Shown here: positions 43,408-49,947 of the stretch, one piece after another
Position numbering within the stretch: position 1 is the first letter of the stretch
Layout: each line of letters starts with the position of its first letter
Source: Vicinamibacteraceae bacterium
GTDB lineage: Bacteria > Acidobacteriota > Vicinamibacteria > Vicinamibacterales > JAFNAJ01
NCBI GenBank assembly: GCA_023384595.1
Contig: JAHDVQ010000008.1
Coordinates: 5,533-55,479, forward strand
Length of the DNA: 49,947 nucleotides
Direction: 5' to 3'
Program-made: the position numbers and the translations under genes
The notes under the pieces: model-generated
Database searches by the model: none
What the model was told of the DNA's origin: nothing
Seen by the model: the letters and a program-made list of their open reading frames with translations, nothing else

Positions 43408-44796
43408 ATGTCCGGCCTCTTCGGCATGCTCTCGTCCACGGCGCGCTCCCTCGAGACGCAGCGCTTCGGGCTCGATGTCGTCGGCCAGAACATCGCCAAC
43501 GTCAACACGCCCGGCTACACGAAGCGCGTGGTGGACATCGTGGAACTGCCGCCGAGCGACCGGCTGCGGGCGGGTGACGGCGCGGTGGTGTCCGGCGTCC
43601 GGTCGCTGCGCGATCGGCTGATCGACAGGCGCGTGCGCGAAGAGCTCTCGCAGCAGGAACGCGAGGGCACGGTCGCCGATCTGCTCGGCACCGTCGAAGT
43701 CGCGCTCGGCGCCGTGGGCGACTCGCTCGACGCGAGCCTCACGGAGTTCTTCGACGCCTTCGCCCGGCTCACCGAGACGCCGATGTCGTCGACGGCCAGG
43801 CAGGAAGTGATCCTCCAGGGAGAGTCGGTCGCGCGCGCCTTCAACACGATGGCGGCGCGCTTCGAGTCGGCGGTCGCCGACGCCGACACGCGCGTGCGGG
43901 GCGTCGTCGAGCAGGTCAACGATCTCACCTCGCGCATCGCCACGCTGAACCGATCGCTCGCGGGCACGTCGGCGACGAGCGCGGCGGGCCTGAACCTGCG
44001 CGACCAGGTGAACCATGCGGTGACCGAGCTGTCGGAGCTGGTCGACCTGAGCGTCATCGAGCGTCCGGACGGCGGCTTCGACCTGGCCCTGGCCAACGGC
44101 GCGCCGCTGGTCATCGGAGAGCGCGCCTATGCGCTGACGGTCGCCGATCGCGCGGTGACGGGCATGGCCGACATCGTGGCGGGCGGGGCCGTCGTCACGG
44201 GCTCGATTGCGGGCGGCCGCCTCGGCGGCCTGATCCACGTGCGCGACACCGTGCTGCCGGACTATGAGGCGCGGCTCGATCTGCTGGCCCACACCGTGGC
44301 CGGCGAGGTGAACGCGCTGCACCAGGCCGGCTACGGGCTGGACGGCACGACGGCGCAGTCGTTCTTCGTGCCGCCGCCGGGGGTCGCGGGAGCCGCGCGC
44401 GCCCTCGCCGTCGACGGTGCGCTGACGGCGCCGGGCGGCGAGCGGCTCCTGGCCGCCTCCGACTCGGCGACGGCCCCGGGCGACAACGGCGTCGCGCGGT
44501 CGCTCGCGAATCTCCGCGACGCGAAGGTCATGGACGGCGGCACGGTGACGTTCACCGGCTTCTGGGGTCAGTTCGTGTACCGGGTCGGCCGCGACAGCGC
44601 ACTCGCGCGCGACGAGGCGCAGAGCCAGGCCGACATCGTCCGGCAGATCCGCACGCTCCAGGATGCCGTGTCGGGCATCTCGATCGACGAAGAGGCCTCC
44701 GACATGCTGCGGTTCCAGCGCGCCTACGAGGCCAACGCGCGGTTCTTCACGACGATCGACGAGACGCTCGAGACGCTCATGATGATGGTGCGCTGA
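43408..44796 (+). CDS. flgK: Hook-filament junction protein FlgK
   Basis: The 462-residue protein starts SGLFGMLSSTARSLETQRFGLDVVGQNIANVNTPGYTKR, the FlgK form of the rod/hook signature, and ends with SGISIDEEASDMLRFQRAYEANARFFTTIDETLETLM. It is the first hook-associated protein (HAP1). It is placed three bases after flgN and before flgL. Confidence 0.96.
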   Translation: MSGLFGMLSSTARSLETQRFGLDVVGQNIANVNTPGYTKRVVDIVELPPSDRLRAGDGAVVSGVRSLRDRLIDRRVREELSQQEREGTVADLLGTVEVALGAVGDSLDASLTEFFDAFARLTETPMSSTARQEVILQGESVARAFNTMAARFESAVADADTRVRGVVEQVNDLTSRIATLNRSLAGTSATSAAGLNLRDQVNHAVTELSELVDLSVIERPDGGFDLALANGAPLVIGERAYALTVADRAVTGMADIVAGGAVVTGSIAGGRLGGLIHVRDTVLPDYEARLDLLAHTVAGEVNALHQAGYGLDGTTAQSFFVPPPGVAGAARALAVDGALTAPGGERLLAASDSATAPGDNGVARSLANLRDAKVMDGGTVTFTGFWGQFVYRVGRDSALARDEAQSQADIVRQIRTLQDAVSGISIDEEASDMLRFQRAYEANARFFTTIDETLETLMMMVR

Positions 44797-44820
44797 ACGC
44801 GCCGCTCGAGGTGGTGAGTG

Positions 44821-45714
44821 ATGCGGGTGACCTTCAACGCCATGTTCCGGAACGGGCTCGACGACATCAACCGCGCGGCCTCGGCGCTCTCCGAGGCGCA
44901 GCGCGACGTGAGCACGCTCAAGAGGCTGCACACAGCCAGTGACGATCCGGCCGGCGCCTCGACAGTCGTCGCCGAGCGGACCGAGATGCGGAACATCGAT
45001 CAGTACGTGCGCGCGACCGATGGCGTCGACTCGCGCCTCCGGGTCACCGACAGCGTCCTGAGCGATCTCCTGCTGCTGCTCGAGAAGGCGCAGACGACGA
45101 CGGCCGCCTCGCGCAACTCGTTTCTCACGAGCCAGCAGCGCGATGCCCTCGCCCTGCAGCTCGAGGGCACGCGCGACGCGATCCTCAGCGACATGAATGC
45201 CAAGTTCCGCGGCGACTTCCTGTTCTCGGGGTCGCGGCTCGACACGGCACCCTATACGAAGACGGCCGGCGTCGTGCAGCCCTACGCGGGCGACGACCGG
45301 CGCCTGCTCGTCGACATCGACCGCAACCATCCCGTCGAGGTCACCCTCGATGGCGACAGTCTCATGCAGGGCACCGACGCGGTGGACCTCTTCGCCGAGT
45401 TCGACGCGCTCATCGCCGCGGTGCGGGCGGGCGACGACGTGGCCATGGCGGCGGGCGGCGAGGCGCTGGGGCGGGCGCACGGGCGCGTGACGACGGCGCA
45501 GAGCCGGGTGGGGCAGGTCCTCGGCGACCTCGAGGCACACCGCACACATCTCACCGCCCTCGGCCGGGCGAGCAACGAGCGCCGCGCCGCCGTCGAGGAC
45601 ACCAACCTGGCCGAGGCGGCCTCGCGCATGCAGCAGGCCGACACGGCCTACCAGGCCGCGCTTGCGTCCGTAGGAGCGACCAGCAGATTGACGCTGCTCG
45701 ACTACATCCGATGA
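44821..45714 (+). CDS. flgL: Hook-filament junction protein FlgL
   Basis: The 297-residue protein is flagellin-like: RVTFNAMFRNGLDDINRAASALSEAQRDVSTLKRLHTASDDPAGASTVV at the N-terminus and EDTNLAEAASRMQQADTAYQAALASVGATSRLTLLDYIR at the C-terminus. ATG 44821 is preferred to the GTG at 44818 because GAGGTG (44808-44813) is then seven bases away. It overlaps fliW by four bases. FlgL is HAP3. Confidence 0.95.
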   Translation: MRVTFNAMFRNGLDDINRAASALSEAQRDVSTLKRLHTASDDPAGASTVVAERTEMRNIDQYVRATDGVDSRLRVTDSVLSDLLLLLEKAQTTTAASRNSFLTSQQRDALALQLEGTRDAILSDMNAKFRGDFLFSGSRLDTAPYTKTAGVVQPYAGDDRRLLVDIDRNHPVEVTLDGDSLMQGTDAVDLFAEFDALIAAVRAGDDVAMAAGGEALGRAHGRVTTAQSRVGQVLGDLEAHRTHLTALGRASNERRAAVEDTNLAEAASRMQQADTAYQAALASVGATSRLTLLDYIR

Positions 45715-46172
45715 CTTCGAATCCGACCGTGACTGCGACCTCCAGCGACGAACCGCGCCTCCTGCAGACCGCCTTCGGCGAGTTCGAAGTGTCGGCCTCG
45801 GAGATCGTCTCGTTCCCCTCGGGCCTGCCTGGGTTCGAGGCCGCCCGCGAGTTCGTCGTCCTGTCGAGCCCGGCGATGGGCGTCTTCTCGCTGCTGCAGT
45901 CCATCGACGAAGCGGTGTCGTTCCTCGTGATCGATCCGCGGCGCGTGCTGGCGGACTTCCGGTGCGTGCTCGGCCAGACCGACCAGGCGCGGCTCCACGC
46001 CGCGCGCGACACCGTGCTGCTGTGGCTGTCGATTGTGACCTTCGACGCGGACGGGCAGGCCTTCGTGAACCTGCGCGCGCCCATTGTGATCAACCCCGAG
46101 CGGATGCTCGGCTACCAGGTGATGCCGCACAACAGCCTGTATCCCATCAGGCATCCCCTGACCTCGGAGTGA
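45711..46172 (+). CDS. fliW: Flagellar assembly factor FliW
   Basis: The 153-residue protein has the FliW pattern: FGEFEVSASEIVSFPSGLPGFE, FVVLSSPAMGVFSLLQSIDEAVSFLVIDP and ending NLRAPIVINPERMLGYQVMPHNSLYPIRHPL. FliW binds either flagellin or CsrA and so ties flagellin synthesis to export. csrA follows nine bases downstream, the known partner arrangement. Confidence 0.95.
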   Translation: MTSNPTVTATSSDEPRLLQTAFGEFEVSASEIVSFPSGLPGFEAAREFVVLSSPAMGVFSLLQSIDEAVSFLVIDPRRVLADFRCVLGQTDQARLHAARDTVLLWLSIVTFDADGQAFVNLRAPIVINPERMLGYQVMPHNSLYPIRHPLTSE

Positions 46173-46181
46173 GGTGCACAC

Positions 46182-46430
46182 GTGCTGGTCTTCACGCGGA
46201 AGCGGAACGAGACCATCATGATCGGTGACGGAATCGAGGTCCGGGTCCTGCGCATCGGGCGCGAGGGCGTCCGGCTTGGCGTCACCGCCCCGCCCAGCGT
46301 GCCCGTTCATCGTCGTGAGGTCTACGACGTGATCCGCGAGGAGAACCGGCGCGCCGCCAACGTCGCCGCGGCCGTTCCCGATCTCGCGCGGGTGAAGCTG
46401 GTGTCTCCGGCCGAGCCGCCGGGGGAGTGA
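46182..46430 (+). CDS. csrA: Carbon storage regulator CsrA
   Basis: The 82-residue protein starts MLVFTRKRNETIMIGDGIEVRVL and has the RNA-binding VHRREVY segment (Arg44 conserved). CsrA is a dimeric RNA-binding repressor of translation; with FliW it controls flagellin mRNA. It is slightly longer than the usual 61-75 residues, with an Ala-rich tail. A GNAT gene begins two bases after its stop. Confidence 0.96.
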   Translation: MLVFTRKRNETIMIGDGIEVRVLRIGREGVRLGVTAPPSVPVHRREVYDVIREENRRAANVAAAVPDLARVKLVSPAEPPGE

Positions 46431-46431
46431 C

Positions 46432-47394
46432 ATGCGGATTGTCGACTGGCGCAACGTCGCCCATCACCTCGTCGAGCCGCTCATCGCCGGCGAGGTCGAG
46501 CGCTGGCGGCGCGATCTGATGTGGGACGCCGCCGGTCTCTGGCAGGCCATCGTCGAGGGACGACGCGCGGGGCACGTGAGCGGCTTCGTGGCCGTCGACG
46601 ACCGTGGCGTGCCGGCAGGCTGGACCACGTTCGGGCTGCATCGGGGCATCCTCCAGGTGGCGGCTCTCGATGGCACGAGCGGGGAGGCCGTGCGAGCGCT
46701 CCTCGACGCCATCGTCACGAGTCCCGAGGCCCGATTCGCGGAGCGCTACCATGGCTTCGTGCTCTCGAGCCACCGGCGCCAGACGGCCGCGCTCGAGCGG
46801 CGGCGGTTCGCCGTCGAGCGTTTCCGCTATCTCGTGAAGCCGTTCGCGGACCGGGACGCGGAAGACGGCGCCGGGCCGGCGCTCGCGCCGTCGCTGCGTG
46901 CGGTGAACTGGTCGGACGAGAGCGCGCCCGACGTGGTCCGGCTCCTCTCGCGAGCCTATGAGGGCGTTCCGACGGCGCGGGCGTTCGCGCCGCGCGCGCG
47001 GCTCGACGAGTGGACGGCGTACGTCGGGCAGCTGTTGCTCACGTCCGGATGCGGCACGCTGGTGCCCGACGCGTCCATCGAGGCGCGCGACGGGGACGGG
47101 CGCCTGGCCGGCGTCCTGATCACCACGCGGCTGGCCGACGCGACGTGGCACGTCGCGCAGGTGGCCGTCGAGCCTGGTCACCAGCGCAGTGGCGTCGGCC
47201 GCTGGATGGTCGTCGAGGCGTGCCGCCGGGCGCGCGAGTGCGGCATGGCGAGGATGACGCTCCTCGTGAGCGAGCGCAACACCGCCGCGCGGCGGCTGTA
47301 CGCGACGCTCGGCTTCGACGAGACTCAGGCGGCCTTCCTCTTCGCGTCACGCGAGCGCGTGACCCGCGTGGCCGCGCGCGCCACCTGCGCCTGA
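46432..47394 (+). CDS. Double GNAT-fold acetyltransferase
   Basis: The 320-residue protein has two GNAT-like halves. The C-terminal half (about 155-305) shows the acetyl-CoA signature: VAQVAVEPGHQRSGVGRWMVVEACRRA, then RLYATLGFDETQAAFLF. The N-terminal half (about 30-140) has a degenerate version. The start lies two bases after csrA, so it is co-transcribed with the flagellar genes. The substrate is unknown; an amino sugar or lysine of flagellin or another flagellar protein is a guess from context. A general metabolite acetyltransferase is equally possible. Confidence 0.75.
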   Translation: MRIVDWRNVAHHLVEPLIAGEVERWRRDLMWDAAGLWQAIVEGRRAGHVSGFVAVDDRGVPAGWTTFGLHRGILQVAALDGTSGEAVRALLDAIVTSPEARFAERYHGFVLSSHRRQTAALERRRFAVERFRYLVKPFADRDAEDGAGPALAPSLRAVNWSDESAPDVVRLLSRAYEGVPTARAFAPRARLDEWTAYVGQLLLTSGCGTLVPDASIEARDGDGRLAGVLITTRLADATWHVAQVAVEPGHQRSGVGRWMVVEACRRARECGMARMTLLVSERNTAARRLYATLGFDETQAAFLFASRERVTRVAARATCA

Positions 47395-47403
47395 GCCTCC
47401 CAA

Positions 47404-47431
47404 CGCCCAAGGCCCAAGGCCCAAGGCCCAA
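47404..47431. repeat. GGCCCAA short tandem repeat
   Basis: Three perfect GGCCCAA units (47411-47431), preceded by a one-mismatch unit at 47404, fill the short gap between the convergent GNAT and FliT-like genes. It probably arose by slippage. No terminator hairpin is visible. Confidence 0.85.
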
Positions 47432-47923
47432 CTATCCCAGTCGATTGAGCAGCCCGGCGTTCGGCGTGCCCGTGGGGATCGCGCGCCGGTAGGCCGCCAG
47501 CGTGGCTTCACCCGCCTCGAGCTGGTGGAGCACATCGCGGCGGCGGGCGGCTTGCTCGTCGAGCAGCGCCAGCGTGGCGCGATCCTGTGTGAGGACACGG
47601 CCGACGAGCGCGGCCGCCTCGCGGTGGCGGGCCGAGATCCGGAGGAAGCGCGAGTCGCGGTCAGCGTCGCCCGAGATCGACGCGATGGCGGCGCGGACGG
47701 GCACGAGGCGCGCCTCGAGGACCTCGAGCCGGGCCGCGACGGCCTCGCGCTCGCGCGTCGCCGCGGTCATGGCCCCCACGTCGTCGCCCCGGCACGCCGC
47801 ATGTTGTGCCGAGGCGAGGTGGAGGATGTCGGCAAGCAGCGCGCACTCGGCCTCGAGCCCGCCGGCGTAGGCGTCGAGATCGTCGGCACGACCGGCCGGT
47901 GCGGTGGGCTCGGCCGGCGTCAT
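47432..47923 (-). CDS. FliT-like flagellar chaperone (candidate)
   Basis: The 163-residue protein is almost all helix, Ala/Arg/Glu/Leu-rich with heptads, and has no signal peptide or enzyme motif. It is the third gene of the fliD-fliS unit and overlaps fliS by four bases, the position of fliT, which chaperones FliD. Its ending AIPTGTPNAGLLNRLG resembles C-termini of FlgN/FliT-type proteins. Identity is based on context and composition; a generic coiled-coil protein is the alternative. Confidence 0.6.
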   Translation of the reverse strand: MTPAEPTAPAGRADDLDAYAGGLEAECALLADILHLASAQHAACRGDDVGAMTAATREREAVAARLEVLEARLVPVRAAIASISGDADRDSRFLRISARHREAAALVGRVLTQDRATLALLDEQAARRRDVLHQLEAGEATLAAYRRAIPTGTPNAGLLNRLG

Positions 47924-48330
47924 GGGAGTGCCGCGCCGGCACCCTCGGGCTGCGGCGCGGCGGCAATCTGCGACCAGGCCTCGCGCAAGCCCGAGAGAAT
48001 GCGGATCGCCTCGTCGAGACCCGCGGGATCGAGCGTGCGGCTCGATTCCATGATCTGCACCGTCGCGTAGGCGTAGAGACGATCGAGGTTGGCCGCGATC
48101 TCACCGCCGCTCGTCATGTCTAGGGTGCTCTGCAGGTGGTCGAGAATGGCGAGGGCGTGGGCCAGGCGATCGCGCTTGGCGACGAGATCGCGCGCCACGA
48201 TGGCTTCCCGTGCGCGCGAGAGCGAGGCGATCGCGCCGTCGTAGAGCATCACCACCAGTTCGAGCGGCGAGCGGGAGGTGACGGCCACCTGGGTGTAGGC
48301 CGCCGCGGCGCGTGAGTGTCGAAGGTCCAT
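47920..48330 (-). CDS. fliS: Flagellin export chaperone FliS
   Basis: The 136-residue protein has the FliS blocks AAAAYTQVAVTSRSPLELVVMLYDGAIASLSRAREAI and LDHLQSTLDMTSGGEIAANLDRLYAYATVQIMES. FliS prevents premature flagellin polymerisation. It follows fliD by four bases and overlaps the FliT-like gene. Confidence 0.95.
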   Translation of the reverse strand: MDLRHSRAAAAYTQVAVTSRSPLELVVMLYDGAIASLSRAREAIVARDLVAKRDRLAHALAILDHLQSTLDMTSGGEIAANLDRLYAYATVQIMESSRTLDPAGLDEAIRILSGLREAWSQIAAAPQPEGAGAALP

Positions 48331-48334
48331 CGAA

Positions 48335-49660
48335 CTAGAACATCGAATACTGCTTGTTGAGACTGCTCAACGACGAGCCCGCCGAGTTCAGCTGGGCGAT
48401 GAGCGCGTCGGCCGCCGCATACTCCCGCTGCAGGGCCGCCCGCTTGATCGCCAGCCGCGCCTCGAAGTCGTCGATGCGCTTGGTGAGCTTCGTCACCTGG
48501 GAATCGATGCGCTCCTGGGCGTTCAACACCAGGCCGCCGGCGTCGGTATACGTCTTGATGGTGGCGGTGAGCGCGCCGAAGACGCCGCCCGTCCCGTCGG
48601 GCCCGCGGAAGAGCGCCTCGACCCCGGCCTTGTCCTGCCCGAGGGCCGTCTCGAAGCGCGAGGCGTCGAAGTCCAGTTCGCCCGTCCGCGTGAACGTGAA
48701 GCCCACCTCCGCCAGCGAGGTGAACGTCCCCGCCCCGGTCGTCCGCATCAGGGCCGAGGCCAGCTCGCGCCGGAGCCCGCGGACGAGCGCGTCGCGCCCG
48801 ATACTGGCGCCGTCGGCCGACTTGGACTGCTCGGTCAGGAACTTGACCGTCTCGTTGAAGGCGGTGACGAGCGTGTCGACCATCGCCTTCACCGATTCGT
48901 TCGAGGCGGTGATGGTGATGGTGACGGCCGTGGTCGGGTCGGCGCGGAGCGTGGTGAACGAGGTGCCGGCCACGACGCCCTCGAAGGTGTTCGTCGAGCT
49001 CGTCACCGCCACGCCGTTCACGCGGGCCTGGGCGTCGGCGGCCTCCTGCGCGTTGGTCGCGTTCAGCGTGAGGCCCGCGCCGCCAGCAAGCGCGTTGACG
49101 ACGGTGAAGCCGTTGGCGGCGCCGGTCTGCCGCCCGGTCAGCATCAGCTGGTACTGCCCGTTGTTGTGGATCACCGAGGCCGTGACCCCGATGCCGGAGG
49201 TCCCGTTGATGGCGCTCGCGAGCCCCTCGAGCGTCACGTCGCCCGCGATGACCACGTCGACACCGTTCACGGTGAACGTGCCCCCGCTGGCCACGATCGT
49301 CTGGTTCTTGTCGGCGTAGGTCGTCGCCGACGTCGTGACCTGCGCGCGGGCCAGCGCGTCGACGTAGATCTCGTAAGTGCCTTCGGGCGTGCCGCTGCCG
49401 GCGGAGAGGGCCAGCCGCGTCGGGTCCGAGACCGTCGCCGACGTGCTCTGGAAGGCGGTGCCGCCGCGCAGGTCGTCGGAGGCCGACAGCAGCGCCCCCA
49501 GCTTCGACGCCAGCGTCCCGAATGTCGACTTCTGCGACTCGAGTTGCTCCTTCTGCTCCTCGAGCTGTTTGAGCGGCAGGCGCTCCTGCGCCATGACCGC
49601 GTTCAGGATCATGCTGAAGTCGATGTTGTTGATGCCGCTCAACGTGACGCCGGAGCTCAT
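48335..49660 (-). CDS. fliD: Filament cap protein FliD
   Basis: The 441-residue protein has the FliD N-terminal segment (GINNIDFSMILNAVMAQERLPLKQLEEQKEQLESQKSTFGTLASKLGAL), a variable middle, and the conserved C-terminal heptad region (ERIDSQVTKLTKRIDDFEARL; YAAADALIAQLNS) ending SSLNKQYSMF. FliD caps the growing filament. GGAGGAAG lies just before the ATG at 49660. The start overlaps the stop of a small upstream frame (ATGA). Confidence 0.95.
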   Translation of the reverse strand: MSSGVTLSGINNIDFSMILNAVMAQERLPLKQLEEQKEQLESQKSTFGTLASKLGALLSASDDLRGGTAFQSTSATVSDPTRLALSAGSGTPEGTYEIYVDALARAQVTTSATTYADKNQTIVASGGTFTVNGVDVVIAGDVTLEGLASAINGTSGIGVTASVIHNNGQYQLMLTGRQTGAANGFTVVNALAGGAGLTLNATNAQEAADAQARVNGVAVTSSTNTFEGVVAGTSFTTLRADPTTAVTITITASNESVKAMVDTLVTAFNETVKFLTEQSKSADGASIGRDALVRGLRRELASALMRTTGAGTFTSLAEVGFTFTRTGELDFDASRFETALGQDKAGVEALFRGPDGTGGVFGALTATIKTYTDAGGLVLNAQERIDSQVTKLTKRIDDFEARLAIKRAALQREYAAADALIAQLNSAGSSLSSLNKQYSMF

Positions 49661-49830
49661 GGTTCGCTTCCTCCTGCGGCGGGTGTCGTCGGGACGTCAA
49701 CGGGGGGCTGCAACGCCGACACGGGGACGGGCACCGGGCGTCCGGATTCCCGCGCCTCCAGCCAGGTTGCGGCCAGCGTTGCCAGCATCACGGCGGCTGA
49801 GGTTGCAAGGATGGTGCCCATGGTGCTCAT
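49657..49830 (-). CDS. 57-residue putative membrane miniprotein before fliD
   Basis: A 58-codon frame (ATG at 49830, TGA 49659-49657) encodes a single hydrophobic helix (MGTILATSAAVMLATLAATW, residues 4-23) and a Pro/Val-rich tail ending AAGGSEP. Its stop overlaps the fliD ATG as ATGA, the coupling pattern seen across this locus. A sigma-28-like site lies just upstream. No strong ribosome site precedes the ATG, so initiation may be near-leaderless or at an internal Met. No known family is recognised. It may be a small late flagellar membrane protein, or a non-coding leader of fliD. Confidence 0.5.
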   Translation of the reverse strand: MSTMGTILATSAAVMLATLAATWLEARESGRPVPVPVSALQPPVDVPTTPAAGGSEP

Positions 49831-49851
49831 ACGAGCCCGCGATCTCGGAAG

Positions 49852-49878
49852 TAATCGGCCGGAAACGCCGATGCTTGA
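49852..49878 (-). promoter_or_regulatory. Sigma-28-like promoter of the fliD operon
   Basis: Read leftward, TCAA (49878-49875; TCAAG with the next base), 15 bases, then GCCGATTA (49859-49852). This equals the copies at 15642 and 16430 in both elements and spacing. The predicted start near 49845 would give a leader of about 15 bases to the small frame at 49830. fliD is a typical late gene. The remaining bases to 49947 show no clear feature. Confidence 0.6.
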
Positions 49879-49947
49879 GGGTCCGGCTGCGGAAGACGAG
49901 GGCGCGGCGCCAAAGGACGCGGGAAGCGGGGGAGGGCGGTGAGCGGG

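Noticed and set aside
47404-47431. Short repeats considered as a CRISPR array
   Set aside because: Seven-base units with no spacers; a simple tandem repeat. No CRISPR array, tRNA, rRNA, insertion sequence or prophage gene was recognised in the window.
49805-49819. Leftward GGGCAC-N5-TTGC sigma-54-like match
   Set aside because: One mismatch and inside the small frame before fliD; such matches arise by chance a few times in this much GC-rich DNA, and a better sigma-28-type site is present.
49827-49947. A 39-codon leftward frame entering from the right edge and stopping at TGA 49829-49827, overlapping the small frame's ATG
   Set aside because: The ATGA overlap is attractive, but the exact sigma-28-like site at 49852-49878 lies inside it, the sequence matches no family I recognise, and codon third positions are less GC-rich than in real neighbours.

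Overview
This 49.9 kb window is very GC-rich and gene-dense. It comes from a diderm, flagellated bacterium: P- and L-ring genes, an outer-membrane barrel and multihaem cytochromes are all present. Gene content and style (MtrAB-like conduit, FliW/CsrA, NtrC-type flagellar control, Ala/Arg/Pro-rich proteins) best suit an Acidobacteriota lineage, perhaps Vicinamibacteria. That placement is inference; no rRNA or marker gene settles it.

Region 1 (1-8066, + strand) holds the tail of a gene whose C-terminus resembles glutamyl-tRNA reductase, then a respiratory block. In order: a class I monohaem cytochrome c; an 11-haem cytochrome with a C-terminal membrane anchor, overlapping a membrane cytochrome b; a NapC/NirT-type membrane cytochrome with six haem sites; a decahaem MtrA/PioA-type cytochrome; and an MtrB/PioB-type outer-membrane barrel. 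A strong intrinsic terminator follows. Together these could carry electrons between the quinone pool and the cell exterior. No surface MtrC-like cytochrome is encoded here.

Region 2 (8067-16255) starts with a 366-base intergenic stretch holding a perfect 24-bp tandem duplication and two hairpins. It then encodes an AhbD-like radical SAM haem synthase, a GAF hybrid histidine kinase, a leftward cheY-cheX-HDOD operon, a soluble histidine kinase convergent with an NtrC-type sigma-54 activator (a FleS/FleR-like pair), and a single-domain response regulator with a coiled-coil tail.

Region 3 (16256-47394, + strand) is a nearly continuous flagellar locus: flgBC-fliEFGHIJ-flgDE-fliK, then fliLNOPQR-flhBAFG-fliA-fliM-fliY-like, a SwrB-like membrane protein, flgFGAHI, an FlgJ-M23 fusion, flgMNKL, fliW, csrA and a double GNAT acetyltransferase. 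Most junctions overlap or are separated by a few bases. Good sigma-54 -24/-12 elements precede flgB and fliL.

Region 4 (47395-49947, - strand) carries a 57-codon membrane miniprotein frame, fliD, fliS and a FliT-like chaperone. Flagellin, motAB and cheA are not in the window.

The most distinctive non-coding signal is TCAAG-N14-GCCGATTA, which resembles a sigma-28 promoter. It occurs three times exactly and once as a close variant, always between genes: before the response regulator at 15710, before the fliD operon, before cheY (variant), and pointing backwards inside the flgB leader. The last copy could make FliA antagonise the early rod operon.
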